A stretch of 64,000 bases of DNA from Mediterraneibacter hominis (GCF_014287475.1 NZ_JACOPF010000001.1:1550001-1614000); one strand, 5' to 3'. Positions 1-9,258 are shown, counted from the first letter of the stretch. Made by a program: numbers and translations. The notes: generated by a model not told the origin, from the letters alone.

Positions 1-185
1 CCATTTGCCTGCTGCCCTCTATTCGGCTGCTGGTACTGCCCTTGATTATTTGACTGCTGATACTGCCCGGCTGGCTGTGCACCGCCTGAATTCTGCGCAT
101 TATCTGGCACTTCTACTGGTGTTCCACAGTTCGGGCAGAACTTTGTACCATCATTTACTTGTGTTCCACAATTTCTGCAAAACAT
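1..185 (-). CDS. zinc-ribbon protein, N-terminal fragment cut by window edge
   Basis: Only the first 61 codons are inside the window; the rest lies to the left. The reading starts [20 protein letters not shown], a classic zinc-ribbon with two CxxC knuckles within the first 22 residues. A Gln/Asn/Gly-rich linker follows. The start is an ATG at 183-185 preceded by a GGAGG ribosome site. It is the third member of a tandem family with the two genes upstream of it on the same strand, which begin with nearly the same ribbon followed by one transmembrane helix. Function is unknown; the ribbon is probably a cytosolic binding module of a membrane protein. Confidence 0.75.
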   Translation of the reverse strand, partial: MFCRNCGTQVNDGTKFCPNCGTPVEVPDNAQNSGGAQPAGQYQQSNNQGQYQQPNRGQQAN

Positions 186-214
186 ACCTTTCCCTCCTCT
201 TTTTCAAAGCTTCT

Positions 215-880
215 TTAGTTCAGGCTTATCGGATTGATATACCACTTTCCATCTACCTTAATTACTTCGATAGTAGCATCATTATCGTCCTCTTCATCTC
301 CGTCAACATAGACTGTCATTGTAACGTCCAGTTCTCTGGCTGCGCTGATGTCTTCCCTGATGTCCCAGTAATCCTTCAACTCATCTTCAATGTCTTTGAT
401 GTCATCCTTATCTAATTTCTTGCTGTCTTCGATCTCATACTTGAATTCCAAGTCCGCATCCTCCCAGTCTTCTCCGGAGAACATATATTCAAACTCTTCT
501 TCCATCATATCTTCCAGGTCTTTTTTATCATATCCTGACTGGTCTTCCATCGCCTCAATCGTATTCTCGGAAAATGCGGACAGAATTATCTCCCCGTCCT
601 GTTCTTCCACACCCTTTATCAGATTTTTAATCGGCTTTTCATATCCTTTTCCAAACACAGTCTTTCCAAGCACTGCCGCCAGAACAATTACTACGACCAC
701 GACAATCGCAATCAATCCAATTGCCAGATACGGCGGTTTTTTCTGCGGCTGTACCGGAGACGCTCCTCCCTGATATCCTCTACTATTTCCCCCAGCATTG
801 CCGTTTACCGCCGGAGTACCGCACTTAGGGCAAAACTTTGCCCCCTCATTCAACTGCGCTCCACAATTCTTACAAAACAT
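215..880 (-). CDS. zinc-ribbon single-pass membrane protein
   Basis: The 221-residue product starts with a zinc-ribbon (CKNC and CPKC knuckles, residues 3-21). A Gly-rich linker, one hydrophobic helix at about residues 52-75 and a strongly acidic domain of about 145 residues follow. The last part (DVTMTVYVDGDEEDDNDATI... VDGKWYI) looks like the beta-sheet end of an NTF2-like or DUF4878-type domain, to be placed outside the membrane if the ribbon is inside. The next gene upstream (905-1573) is a clear paralogue with the same closing VDGKWYIN, so this is a local duplication. No enzyme motif is visible. Start: ATG with AGGAGG upstream. Function unknown. Confidence 0.8.
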   Translation of the reverse strand: MFCKNCGAQLNEGAKFCPKCGTPAVNGNAGGNSRGYQGGASPVQPQKKPPYLAIGLIAIVVVVVIVLAAVLGKTVFGKGYEKPIKNLIKGVEEQDGEIILSAFSENTIEAMEDQSGYDKKDLEDMMEEEFEYMFSGEDWEDADLEFKYEIEDSKKLDKDDIKDIEDELKDYWDIREDISAARELDVTMTVYVDGDEEDDNDATIEVIKVDGKWYINPISLN

Positions 881-904
881 ACCTTTTTCCTCCTCTTTTA
901 TCTT

Positions 905-1573
905 TTAGTACTCGAAGCTTCCCCAATTGATATACCATTTGCCGTCTACTTTAATGACTTCCATTGTTATGTCTGTCTCATCTTCCTCATCACCATCAAC
1001 ATAGATTGTAAATACAACATCCAGTTCTCTTGCCGCACTGATGTCCTCCCGGATATCCATAAACTCTTTTAAGTCCTTTTTAATATCTTTGATATCCTCT
1101 TTATCCAGTTTTTTATTGTCCTCGATTTTATATTTTATCTGGATATCCTCTCCATCGAGGTCTTCTTCTGTTATCATATACAGAGAATTTTTTTCCATCT
1201 GCTTTTCCAGCTTCCTGCCCTTTACACCAAAATTATCTTCCATTTTTTTGATTGTATTTTTACTGTAGGCAGACAAAATCTTTTCTCCATCCTCTTGTTC
1301 TATTCCCTTGACAAATGCCTTCACAGGCTTTACATATCCTCTCCCAAATACAAATTTTCCAACTACTGCCAGAACAATAACGCCCAGCACAATTACACCG
1401 ATTGCCAGGTACGGCGGCCTTTTTTGAGTCTGTGGGCTGCTTGTTCCTCCCTCTCTATAATTCACATTTTTTCCGCCAACTGCTCCCGAAACATTTACAG
1501 ACACCGGAGTCCCGCATTTGGAGCAAAATTTTGCCCCCTCTTTCAGCGGGGCGCCGCAATTTTTACAAAACAT
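905..1573 (-). CDS. zinc-ribbon single-pass membrane protein, paralogue
   Basis: The 222-residue product has the same build as its neighbour: CKNC/CSKC zinc-ribbon at residues 3-21, linker, one transmembrane helix near residues 54-75, and an acidic extracytoplasmic domain ending VDGKWYINWG. The stretch around DIREDISAARELDV is almost identical in both copies, while the middle of the domain differs, which suggests duplication followed by divergence. It starts 10 bp after the stop of the FHA-like membrane protein gene (1584-2609), consistent with one transcript. What it binds is not apparent. Confidence 0.8.
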   Translation of the reverse strand: MFCKNCGAPLKEGAKFCSKCGTPVSVNVSGAVGGKNVNYREGGTSSPQTQKRPPYLAIGVIVLGVIVLAVVGKFVFGRGYVKPVKAFVKGIEQEDGEKILSAYSKNTIKKMEDNFGVKGRKLEKQMEKNSLYMITEEDLDGEDIQIKYKIEDNKKLDKEDIKDIKKDLKEFMDIREDISAARELDVVFTIYVDGDEEDETDITMEVIKVDGKWYINWGSFEY

Positions 1574-1583
1574 GTTTCCCTCC

Positions 1584-2609
1584 TTATATCAAGACAAATA
1601 CATTCTCATTATTTTTCATATATATTCTCGTTCCTCTGGGAACATAATACTGCCGGCCTTTTCCGAGAGGCTGCCCGCTTTCCAAAAACATTGTTTTTAC
1701 TTCAAACGGCTCTATACAGTACTGTGCGCTCTCCTGCTCAAACCGAACAGACGCAAGCGCCTGCGGGCTCTCATACGGACTTAACACTGCACATCCATCT
1801 GCCCAGAGAAAATAGATCTCCTCGGTCTCTTTCATCGGGTATCTCTTTCCCTTAAGCTGTCCGGATTCTGCACACAATTCCCCGCCGCGTTCTTCTCTTG
1901 GCTGAACAAAGGGCTCTTCCTGCTCCTTCAAAAAAGCCGCCCTCTCCCTTTCCTGTTCTTCCTCAAAAAGGTGCTCCTGCAACACTTGCTCCGCCTGCCC
2001 GGGCACTGCCATTTTCTCTGTCTCATATCCTGCTGTCTCATATTCTGTATATGGCATTTCTATTGTCTTGTCTTCCAGCCTGCCGTTCTCTTCTGCAGCC
2101 CTGTCTTCCTCTGATTTCTTCTGCTTCCACAGCAAAAGTCCTGTCAGAGATAAAAGAAATAGAGCAAGATAGCATACGGCCAAAATCAAAAGTGCCGGAA
2201 TCTGTAAAGAAAGCGTATTTCCTTTATCCAGATCCAAAACGATCTCTTCTGCCTCTTTAAGCTGGCCATACAACAGAAAAAGAAGCGTCGCAAATACCGC
2301 ACAACCTACAAGACTAACTATCATTCCAATAATATATGGTGCTCTCTTTTCCAAAACCGCAATAAAAAACGCTCCCAGAAGTATGAGAAACACTCCCACA
2401 GCTATCCACCATGTATACGGTTCCAGACAGGTTCTTGCAGCAGCAAAAATAAGTTCTTGTTCTTCCGTTCCTTTATAAAATCCCAGCCCTGCCTTTAGTG
2501 TTCCCAGCAGCGAAAACTCGGCCGTTCCGATTTTAGCGTATGTAAGAAACCATGCCCCCACTGTGCCTACTGTTAGAATTGCTATGATGTACTTCAACTT
2601 CTCCTTCAT
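1584..2609 (-). CDS. four-helix membrane protein with degenerate FHA-like C-terminus
   Basis: The 341-residue product has an N-terminal half with about four hydrophobic helices (residues 5-22, 70-88, 93-115, 140-162). A charged Glu-rich linker follows (165-255). The last 85 residues read like a forkhead-associated domain: GKRYPMKETEEIYF at the front, then a strand, then FLESGQPLGKGRQYYVPRGT and a closing IYMKNNENVFVLI. The residues that contact phosphothreonine in true FHA domains (Arg after the first Gly, the Ser-x-x-His motif, Asn-Gly) are not visible, so phosphopeptide binding may be lost. It sits between the subtilase-vWA gene and the zinc-ribbon genes and is probably co-transcribed with them. 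Function unknown. Confidence 0.65.
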   Translation of the reverse strand: MKEKLKYIIAILTVGTVGAWFLTYAKIGTAEFSLLGTLKAGLGFYKGTEEQELIFAAARTCLEPYTWWIAVGVFLILLGAFFIAVLEKRAPYIIGMIVSLVGCAVFATLLFLLYGQLKEAEEIVLDLDKGNTLSLQIPALLILAVCYLALFLLSLTGLLLWKQKKSEEDRAAEENGRLEDKTIEMPYTEYETAGYETEKMAVPGQAEQVLQEHLFEEEQERERAAFLKEQEEPFVQPREERGGELCAESGQLKGKRYPMKETEEIYFLWADGCAVLSPYESPQALASVRFEQESAQYCIEPFEVKTMFLESGQPLGKGRQYYVPRGTRIYMKNNENVFVLI

Positions 2610-2733
2610 TCCTTCACCCCCTGCCTCTAGATACTATATATACGAATTTATATATATGTACAGCATTGTAAATATTATAATAGATTCCTTCTAATTTTTC
2701 CATGATTTCCAGTGTTTTCTTTTTATACATTTT

Positions 2734-5700
2734 CTAATAATTTTTCTTTTTTTGCCTATGCCGGACTTTTAAGACAATCACCAGAATAAGAGCTATTCCT
2801 GCCGCGCCTGCCGCAACATACAGTATCCATGTGTTATCTACCAATTTCCCACGCTCATTTATACCTGCTCTATACTTCCATTCATATTTTCCATCACCGT
2901 CTTCATCTACTTTCAGCACTGTTTTGGAAGTATTCTCTGCCACCGTATCAATCTGTGTTCTTCTGGTAATTTCTATATCTTCAAATTCCCGAAAATCGGT
3001 ATACTCTCCATTTTCATCCATAAATCCGATTGTATAGTCCATGCTGCCGTTCCCGGTTCCCTCTATCTGAATATCGTATTTTGTTCCTTCTTTCAGACGA
3101 AGAATCTTCACTCTGTCATCCTCTTCTTCGCCATCTTTTCTCTGTTTGCGTTCTTGCTCCCCTATGAAGCCAAAAAGCGCATCTGCCGCCGCAGAACTGT
3201 CTGTATCTTCTCCGCTGTCTATTACTGTATCCGTTTCTCCTTCCTCAAAGGTCAGCGTACCAAAGGAGGTTCTTGTATTGAGAGCTTTTTCCTCCGATGT
3301 AAGCGTCTCTCCTCCAGATTTAACTGTTACATCCACAGGACACGCAATTTTAATATAAATATACTTCTGTCCGTTGATCATATCGGCAATATCATCAAAG
3401 AAAAATACCAGATTCTCTGCATCATCTACCTCATAGTGATGTCCTTCACTCGCAAGCCGCGCCAGGAGAGACTGGGCGGAAGCTCTCTCCCCTTCTTCCA
3501 GGCTGCTGAAAAATCCTAATGTATAAATATCAATTCCATCCTCTTTCAGCGAATCAGCATAGGATACTAACTCTGTACCTTGCTTACCGTCGTTTGGCAT
3601 ACCGTCACTCATCAGTACGATAATTTTTTTCTTTGCACTACTATAGGAAAGCATTTCTTCTGCGGTATTCAGGCCCGCTTCCATATTGGTGCCTCCATTT
3701 GCCGTAATCGTATATGCAGAAGCTTCAAGAATCCCCTGTTCTTTAGAGAAATCCGAACACATCTTCGCTCCATTATTATAAGTTACAATACCGATACTGG
3801 CATCTTCCTCTAAAATGGTATCGATGAACTTAACCGCCGCTTCCCTCGTCTCTTCAATCGGGACGTCCGAAGATGCACCTTCATCTACAACAGATTCCGC
3901 CATGCTCCCAGAATTATCCAGCACAAGAACAATATCTCGTTCCTGTGACATGTCGCCATTGCCCGGAACCAAGTCTCCTTCTTCTATTTCTTCTGCCTCA
4001 AATCTATATTCCAATACGCACTCTGTATGCTTTTTACTTCCTTCGTAGTCCATACTGCCGGCAATCTCAATTGTCTGGCTGTTAAGCTGGCCACTGGAGG
4101 AATCTATCTGTGCAGACAATGTCACTTTATCGTAACTGAAACTTTCATTCTGACTCAATTGAATCAGTACCGCGCCCGCCGCTGACTCAAAGGAATCTCT
4201 GGTTAATTCAAAGGAAATCTCATTTTCCTCTATTTTTCCGTTTAGAACAGACGTCTCCTTCAGATTAAAAAAGTTAAAAAATTCTGGCTGTATCTCCTGC
4301 TCCAAATCCTGCTTCACCGGTTCTATATATTCATAGCGCGCTACACCGTCCGCATAACGCATCTCCCAGCGGGTATCTGTATTTTCATTGCTGCTATACC
4401 CCTCCCCTTCTAAGTGCGCTTTGCTGATATCATGCCGGTCATAACCTGAAATTTCTGTCTCTGATTCCCCATTCACTCGATATGTGTCCCTGCCATTTTC
4501 TTCCTGCACTTCCATTTCCATATTCGTCTTTTCTGTCCAATTTCCCCTGACTGTTGTAATCTCTGCTGCCTTTATGTACGTTTCATATACACTGTTGTCT
4601 GTTTCTTCCACCTCTGTTTCCAGTGCCTTTTCTACTGCATTTCCAACATTCAACAGCGCAATGCCTTCTTTTGCATCTGTCGCTTCATTCGGGCTTACTT
4701 GTATTTCTGAACTGTCTACAAGAATTTCTTTAATCTGTGCCCCGCTTAAATTTGGCTGCGCACCCCATACAGCCGCAACAGCGCCTGCTGTAATGGGAGA
4801 TGCCATAGATGTGCCGTCCATCTTTTTATATCCATCGACTATTGTACTGTAAATATCCTCTCCGGGCGCCGCAATCGTAACGCTCTCACCGTAGTTAGAG
4901 AACCTGCAGAGCGTATAATCCCCTTTTTTGTCAGGCTGTGCCGCTGCCGCTACAATAATGATACGATCCAATATTTCTTTCGGTTCTATCGCCCCGCCAA
5001 ATGTATCACAGTTTTCTTCTGTCACAGAACAAAAATATCCGTTATTTTTTGAATCATAACCAATTCCACTCGCATCTCCGTTTCCTGCAGATTCTACAAT
5101 CACAAAGTCATAGTCCCGTACCAGCAAAGCCGCCATATATTTCGATACCAACGCCCCGTAATACTCTCTGTATTCGTCGCCTAGCACATCACTCCCCGTT
5201 GATTCTTTCAAGCCTTTTGGATCGATTCCAAGAGACAGATTCACAACTGTGCGTTCGCCTCCTTCTTCTATAGAAGCGATCACTCCGGATAAGATAGAAC
5301 TACTCGTACTCCATCCCCCTGCCTCTGTCTGTGCCTTAGTCGGTTCCCAGTCCCAGCCCAGCATCCTTGCATTCGGCGCCACCCCCGCAATCCCTTTCTT
5401 ATTGTCCATCGTGGCTCCTGCCAGACCACTTACATGCGTACCGTGATCCTCATAAGAATTCACCCCTTCATTGAGCAGGCCAACAGATAAATCCTCATGT
5501 TCTATGTCGAATCCATTATCTACAATCCCTACACTGACAGAGGCCATTTTCTCTTTATGCTCCCATGCTCCTGGAGCGTCAATCGCTTCCGCCCACCAGT
5601 TGTTGCCTGAAGGAGACTCCACATCCCATTTGTTATCCGTCCACAGACAATTATACCAGTATCTTCCAAAAGGATCATTCGGTTCATAATTAGGTGCAGT

Positions 5701-6462
5701 AAAGGCCGCCAAATCCAGGGATGCCTCCTGCACTCCTTCCATCTGCCTTACTTCCTCACAGAGCGCCTCTAGTTCTTCATAAGATGACGCTTCCACTCGG
5801 ATCATCAACAGATCAATCACTTCCTCCTGTCCGGCTATCTCTCCTTCAAGCGCATCTACTACCGCCTGCTTCTCTTCCTTTGATGTATCCGGCGTAAAAA
5901 ACACCATAATTATGTCATTTACATAGCTGATACCGGTTTCTTCATCCTGTGAAATCTCTTCCTCTGTGTATTCATATGGTCCGGTGTGTTCTTCCCCTTC
6001 TGGACCAGAAGGTGCTATCTTGTCCTTAGCATACAGTATTCCAGCTAATAAAAGACTCGCTGCGAATAAAATACCCGCGATCAGAAAACCCATCTTACGT
6101 TTTCCTTCTTTTTTTCCAGCAATTGCTAAAAACAACAATATCCAGAAAATCAACCACGTTATCCATATTCCTTGAATCATATGCAGCGCAGACACATCAA
6201 ACAATTCTGCTATACCATAGTCAAGCGCTGTGGTAATCAGCAGAAACGACATCCCTGCTATTCCCAACAGAGCCGCCAAAATAGTAAGTACAACATGGAG
6301 AATTCGTTTATTGATAAAGCTTACTCCAAATAAAAACACTGCCGGAATGACCGTAAAGACGGCAAATATAAGTCCCCATTTGTTAAGCTCCCCGCTTAAC
6401 GGAATAAAGGCCAAGCCAGCGAGCGCAAGAATTACCAAAATCCGCAGACTCCATTTACGCAT
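2734..6462 (-). CDS. membrane-anchored S8 subtilisin-like protease with vWA domain
   Basis: This 1242-residue protein combines several modules. The first 150 residues hold four or five membrane helices. Residues about 185-255 resemble an I9-type propeptide. The peptidase S8 domain follows with the catalytic Asp (GIVDNGFD, near 315), His (DHGTHVSG, near 340), oxyanion Asn (VESAGNGD) and Ser (DGTSMASP, near 550). A linker of about 250 residues leads to a von Willebrand A domain with an intact MIDAS (VLVLDNSGSM near 845, plus the SDGMP loop). One C-terminal helix and a Lys/Arg tail (about 1210-1242) end the protein. The protease would face the outside, bound at both ends. Starts with ATG after GGAGG, 40 bp downstream of glf. 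Substrate unknown. Confidence 0.85.
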   Translation of the reverse strand: MRKWSLRILVILALAGLAFIPLSGELNKWGLIFAVFTVIPAVFLFGVSFINKRILHVVLTILAALLGIAGMSFLLITTALDYGIAELFDVSALHMIQGIWITWLIFWILLFLAIAGKKEGKRKMGFLIAGILFAASLLLAGILYAKDKIAPSGPEGEEHTGPYEYTEEEISQDEETGISYVNDIIMVFFTPDTSKEEKQAVVDALEGEIAGQEEVIDLLMIRVEASSYEELEALCEEVRQMEGVQEASLDLAAFTAPNYEPNDPFGRYWYNCLWTDNKWDVESPSGNNWWAEAIDAPGAWEHKEKMASVSVGIVDNGFDIEHEDLSVGLLNEGVNSYEDHGTHVSGLAGATMDNKKGIAGVAPNARMLGWDWEPTKAQTEAGGWSTSSSILSGVIASIEEGGERTVVNLSLGIDPKGLKESTGSDVLGDEYREYYGALVSKYMAALLVRDYDFVIVESAGNGDASGIGYDSKNNGYFCSVTEENCDTFGGAIEPKEILDRIIIVAAAAQPDKKGDYTLCRFSNYGESVTIAAPGEDIYSTIVDGYKKMDGTSMASPITAGAVAAVWGAQPNLSGAQIKEILVDSSEIQVSPNEATDAKEGIALLNVGNAVEKALETEVEETDNSVYETYIKAAEITTVRGNWTEKTNMEMEVQEENGRDTYRVNGESETEISGYDRHDISKAHLEGEGYSSNENTDTRWEMRYADGVARYEYIEPVKQDLEQEIQPEFFNFFNLKETSVLNGKIEENEISFELTRDSFESAAGAVLIQLSQNESFSYDKVTLSAQIDSSSGQLNSQTIEIAGSMDYEGSKKHTECVLEYRFEAEEIEEGDLVPGNGDMSQERDIVLVLDNSGSMAESVVDEGASSDVPIEETREAAVKFIDTILEEDASIGIVTYNNGAKMCSDFSKEQGILEASAYTITANGGTNMEAGLNTAEEMLSYSSAKKKIIVLMSDGMPNDGKQGTELVSYADSLKEDGIDIYTLGFFSSLEEGERASAQSLLARLASEGHHYEVDDAENLVFFFDDIADMINGQKYIYIKIACPVDVTVKSGGETLTSEEKALNTRTSFGTLTFEEGETDTVIDSGEDTDSSAAADALFGFIGEQERKQRKDGEEEDDRVKILRLKEGTKYDIQIEGTGNGSMDYTIGFMDENGEYTDFREFEDIEITRRTQIDTVAENTSKTVLKVDEDGDGKYEWKYRAGINERGKLVDNTWILYVAAGAAGIALILVIVLKVRHRQKKKNY

Positions 6463-6502
6463 TTGTTTCCCTCCTCCTTTTTCCTTAACAGCAATCCTGC
6501 TT

Positions 6503-7606
6503 CTATGCCTCTAGCTCTTTTAATTTAGAAAGTGCAGCCGCAACCACTTTATCCATATCATAGTATTTATATTCCCCAAGTCTTCCCCCAAAAACAACAT
6601 GTTCTTCTTTTGCAGCCAGCTTTTTATACTCCTCATAAAGATGTGTATTCTCCTCATCATTCACCGGATAATAGGGTTCCATTCCTACCTTCCATTCAGA
6701 GGAATATTCCTTGGAAATAACTGTTTTTTCTTGTTTCCCAAATTCAAAATGCTTGTGTTCTATAATACGTGTATAGGGAACCTCTTTTTCTGTATAATTA
6801 ACAACCGCATTTCCCTGATAATTCTCGCAGTCTAAAACTTCTGTTTCAAATCTCACAGAACGATATTTAAGCGCTCCCAGACAATAGCCAAAATATTCAT
6901 CTATCATTCCGGTAAAAATAATTTTCTCTGCAATGTCCGGCTTCTCCTTTTTCAGCTCAAAGAAATCTATGCCAGTTCTTACCTCTGCACCTTTTAACAT
7001 TTTCTCTACAACAGCGGTATATCCGCCGATTGGAATTCCCTGATACCGGTCATTAAAATAGTTATTGTCATACGTAAACCGAAACGGCAGGCGCCGGATA
7101 ATAAATGCTGGCAGCTCCTTACAGTCTCTTCCCCACTGCTTCTGGGTATACCCTTTGATCAGTTTCTCATAAATATCTTTTCCTCCAAGTGAAAGTGCCT
7201 GTTCTTCCAGATTACGCGGGTTTATAATGCCTGCTTCTTCTACCTGCCTGTCAATAATCTCCTTTGCCTCTTTTGGCGTACGGATCCCCCACATTTTACT
7301 AAATGTATTCATATTGAATGGAAGGTTATACAGTTCGTCTTTATATATTGCGATAGGAGAATTGATATAATTATTAAATTCTGCAAACTGATTCATATAT
7401 TCCCAGATTTTTTTGTCAGAAGTGTGAAAGATATGCGCTCCATACTTATGTACATGGATTCCTTCTATATCTTCGCAGTAAATATTTCCTGCAATATGGC
7501 TCCTCCGATCTATCACCAGACATGTCTTTCCTTTTTTCGTCAATTCATGTGCCATAACTGCGCCGTACAACCCGGCACCTACAATCAGATAATCATATTT
7601 TCTCAT
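6503..7606 (-). CDS. glf: UDP-galactopyranose mutase
   Basis: FAD-dependent enzyme of 367 residues that converts UDP-galactopyranose to UDP-galactofuranose for surface glycans. The N-terminus carries the dinucleotide-binding GAGLYGAVMAHEL, followed by RSHIAGNIY, and family motifs such as YTQKQWG, RLPFRFTYDNNYFNDRYQGIPIGGYT and GRLGEYKYYDMD are present. The length fits the family. An upstream in-frame TTG at 7630 would add eight residues, but the ATG at 7606 has AAAGGA at a good distance and begins directly at the FAD fold, so it is preferred. It is the first gene of the minus-strand group that runs into the subtilase. No other galactofuranose genes are in the window. Confidence 0.95.
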   Translation of the reverse strand: MRKYDYLIVGAGLYGAVMAHELTKKGKTCLVIDRRSHIAGNIYCEDIEGIHVHKYGAHIFHTSDKKIWEYMNQFAEFNNYINSPIAIYKDELYNLPFNMNTFSKMWGIRTPKEAKEIIDRQVEEAGIINPRNLEEQALSLGGKDIYEKLIKGYTQKQWGRDCKELPAFIIRRLPFRFTYDNNYFNDRYQGIPIGGYTAVVEKMLKGAEVRTGIDFFELKKEKPDIAEKIIFTGMIDEYFGYCLGALKYRSVRFETEVLDCENYQGNAVVNYTEKEVPYTRIIEHKHFEFGKQEKTVISKEYSSEWKVGMEPYYPVNDEENTHLYEEYKKLAAKEEHVVFGGRLGEYKYYDMDKVVAAALSKLKELEA

Positions 7607-7632
7607 TTTCTTTTCCTTTCCACTGTACAATT

Positions 7633-7650
7633 GTCTTATCAGGATAAGAC
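7633..7650. promoter_or_regulatory. 18-bp perfect palindrome in glf leader
   Basis: GTCTTATC and GATAAGAC form an exact inverted repeat with a 2-base centre, 27 bp upstream of the glf start codon and downstream of its likely promoter. It could be an operator or a short RNA hairpin; no regulator is identified nearby. Confidence 0.5.
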
Positions 7651-7715
7651 ATCTTCATTTATTATAGCATTTCTCTTTTTTTATATGATATATCTCGCCA
7701 TTTTTCGTCATTTTA

Positions 7716-7743
7716 ACTATACAGTTTATTTTTTCGTTTACAA
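7716..7743 (-). promoter_or_regulatory. possible glf promoter
   Basis: On the minus strand TTGTAA (7738-7743) and TATAGT (7716-7721) are 16 bp apart. Its -35 overlaps the -35 of the divergent pfp promoter. Only sequence match supports it. Confidence 0.4.
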
Positions 7744-7765
7744 ATTAGTCAAAATGCACTAAACT
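7737..7765 (+). promoter_or_regulatory. possible pfp promoter
   Basis: TTTACA (7737-7742) and TAAACT (7760-7765) are separated by 17 bp, about 37 bp before the pfp start codon. A reasonable sigma-A-type match. Confidence 0.5.
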
Positions 7766-7801
7766 ATTAAGTAACAATCTATTGAGACGGAGGTAATATA
7801 C

Positions 7802-9034
7802 ATGAAAGGAAACGTAATTGTCGGACAGTCAGGCGGCCCCACCGCTGCGATTAATTCCAGTCTAGCTGGCGTATACCGTACCGCCAAAGACAGAGGAGCG
7901 GAAAAAGTATACGGTATGCTCCACGGGATTCAAGGACTTATGCAGGAAAGATACATTGACTTGTCTGAATTCATCACAAATGAACTGGATGCTGAGCTTT
8001 TAAAAAGGACACCAGCAGCATTCCTAGGTTCCTGCCGTTACAAGCTGCCGGAAATCCACCAGGATAAGGAGGTATATGAAAAGATTTTCGCCATTCTTGA
8101 CAAACTGAATATTGAAGCATTTATCTATATTGGTGGAAATGATTCCATGGACACAATAAAAAAACTCTCCGATTATGCAATCGTTACCGGACATCCCACT
8201 CATTTTATCGGATGCCCCAAAACGATTGACAACGATCTTGCTCTTACCGATCACACGCCTGGATATGGAAGCGCCGCAAAATATATCGGTACTTCTGTAA
8301 AAGAAATTATCCGCGACAGCTTCTGTCTGGAATATGACAAAGGGCTCGTATCTATCGTAGAAATCATGGGAAGAAATGCCGGATGGCTGACTGGTGCAGC
8401 TGCACTTGCAAAAGGAGAGGACTGTGCAGGCCCTGACTTAATCTATCTGCCGGAGCTTCCATTTGATATAGAGGCATTTGGACATAAGGTAAAAGAGCTT
8501 CTTAGCAAAAAGCCCTCTGTTGTCGTAGCAATTTCAGAAGGCATCCGGCTCTCTGACGGGCGTTATGTATGTGAACTCGGACAAAGTATTGATTTTGTAG
8601 ATGCATTCGGACATAAGCAATTATCTGGCACCGCAAATTATCTGGCAAGCTATATTGCCGGAGAGGCCGGCTGTAAGACTCGCGCCATTGAATTAAGTTC
8701 TTTGCAGCGCTCTGCTTCTCACTGCGCTTCCCGCGTAGATATTCTGGAGGCCTATCAGGTAGGCGGAGCTGCTGTAAAGGCAGCAGACGAAGGGGATTCC
8801 GGCAAGATGGTTGTTCTCAAACGACTGTCTGATGATCCTTACCAGAGTGGTACAGAAGTTAAAGACGTGCATAAAATAGCCAATGATGAAAAACTGGTTC
8901 CAAGAGAATGGGTAAATGAAAGTGGTACTTATGTAACAGACGAATTTGTAAATTATGTGCGTCCATTAATTCAGGGGGATGTATCCCCTGTTATGGTGGA
9001 CGGAATTCCAAGGCATTTATTCCGTCCATATTGA
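7802..9034 (+). CDS. pfp: 6-phosphofructokinase, pyrophosphate-dependent type
   Basis: Glycolytic enzyme of 410 residues phosphorylating fructose 6-phosphate at C1. The fold starts VGQSGGPTAAINSSL. Two positions that decide the phosphoryl donor can be read: GGNDSM, where ATP enzymes have GGDGS, and GCPKTIDNDL, where ATP enzymes have PGTIDND. The Lys before TIDND and the missing Gly are the known signature of the PPi-using group, so a reversible PPi-PFK is inferred. The length (about 400) also exceeds the 320 of short ATP-PFKs. Start ATG with GGAGG 9 bases upstream. It is monocistronic, flanked by its own promoter and a clear terminator. Confidence 0.9.
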   Translation: MKGNVIVGQSGGPTAAINSSLAGVYRTAKDRGAEKVYGMLHGIQGLMQERYIDLSEFITNELDAELLKRTPAAFLGSCRYKLPEIHQDKEVYEKIFAILDKLNIEAFIYIGGNDSMDTIKKLSDYAIVTGHPTHFIGCPKTIDNDLALTDHTPGYGSAAKYIGTSVKEIIRDSFCLEYDKGLVSIVEIMGRNAGWLTGAAALAKGEDCAGPDLIYLPELPFDIEAFGHKVKELLSKKPSVVVAISEGIRLSDGRYVCELGQSIDFVDAFGHKQLSGTANYLASYIAGEAGCKTRAIELSSLQRSASHCASRVDILEAYQVGGAAVKAADEGDSGKMVVLKRLSDDPYQSGTEVKDVHKIANDEKLVPREWVNESGTYVTDEFVNYVRPLIQGDVSPVMVDGIPRHLFRPY

Positions 9035-9053
9035 TTTTGTATTTTCAATTAAT

Positions 9054-9098
9054 AAAGGTGCCAGATGCAGCCTTAAGTCTGCTTTATGGCACCTTTTT
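9054..9098 (+). terminator. rho-independent terminator after pfp
   Basis: AAAGGTGCCA (9054-9063) pairs with TGGCACCTTT (9087-9096) and a T-rich run follows, 20 bp after the pfp stop codon. Confidence 0.85.
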
Positions 9099-9114
9099 AT
9101 TTATCCATATTTAC

Positions 9115-9169
9115 GTAACAGTTCAGCCCGCGCCATTCGTAAAACCCCACTGCATGGCTGAACTGTTAC
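9115..9169. repeat. dispersed palindromic repeat, short internally deleted copy
   Basis: This 55-bp copy begins GTAACAGTTCAGCCCGCGCC and ends GGCTGAACTGTTAC, so its ends are inverted repeats of each other. It shares its left half with the 166-bp copy at 20512 but lacks the middle. No coding capacity. Confidence 0.8.
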
Positions 9170-9197
9170 ATATTTACAAATATTTTTCTTTGAGTAC

Positions 9198-9226
9198 TTG
9201 ACAATACCCTTACAATATTATATACT
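9198..9226 (+). promoter_or_regulatory. tRNA-Arg promoter
   Basis: TTGACA (9198-9203), a 17-bp spacer and TATACT (9221-9226) give a near-consensus promoter 33 bp before the tRNA. Confidence 0.75.
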
Positions 9227-9258
9227 AATATTCGCTGTGAACGAAGTGTTTCACGTGT

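Noticed and set aside
7802..9034. Classical ATP-dependent PfkA
   Set aside because: GGNDS and PKTIDND do not match the ATP-type GGDGS and PGTIDND signatures.
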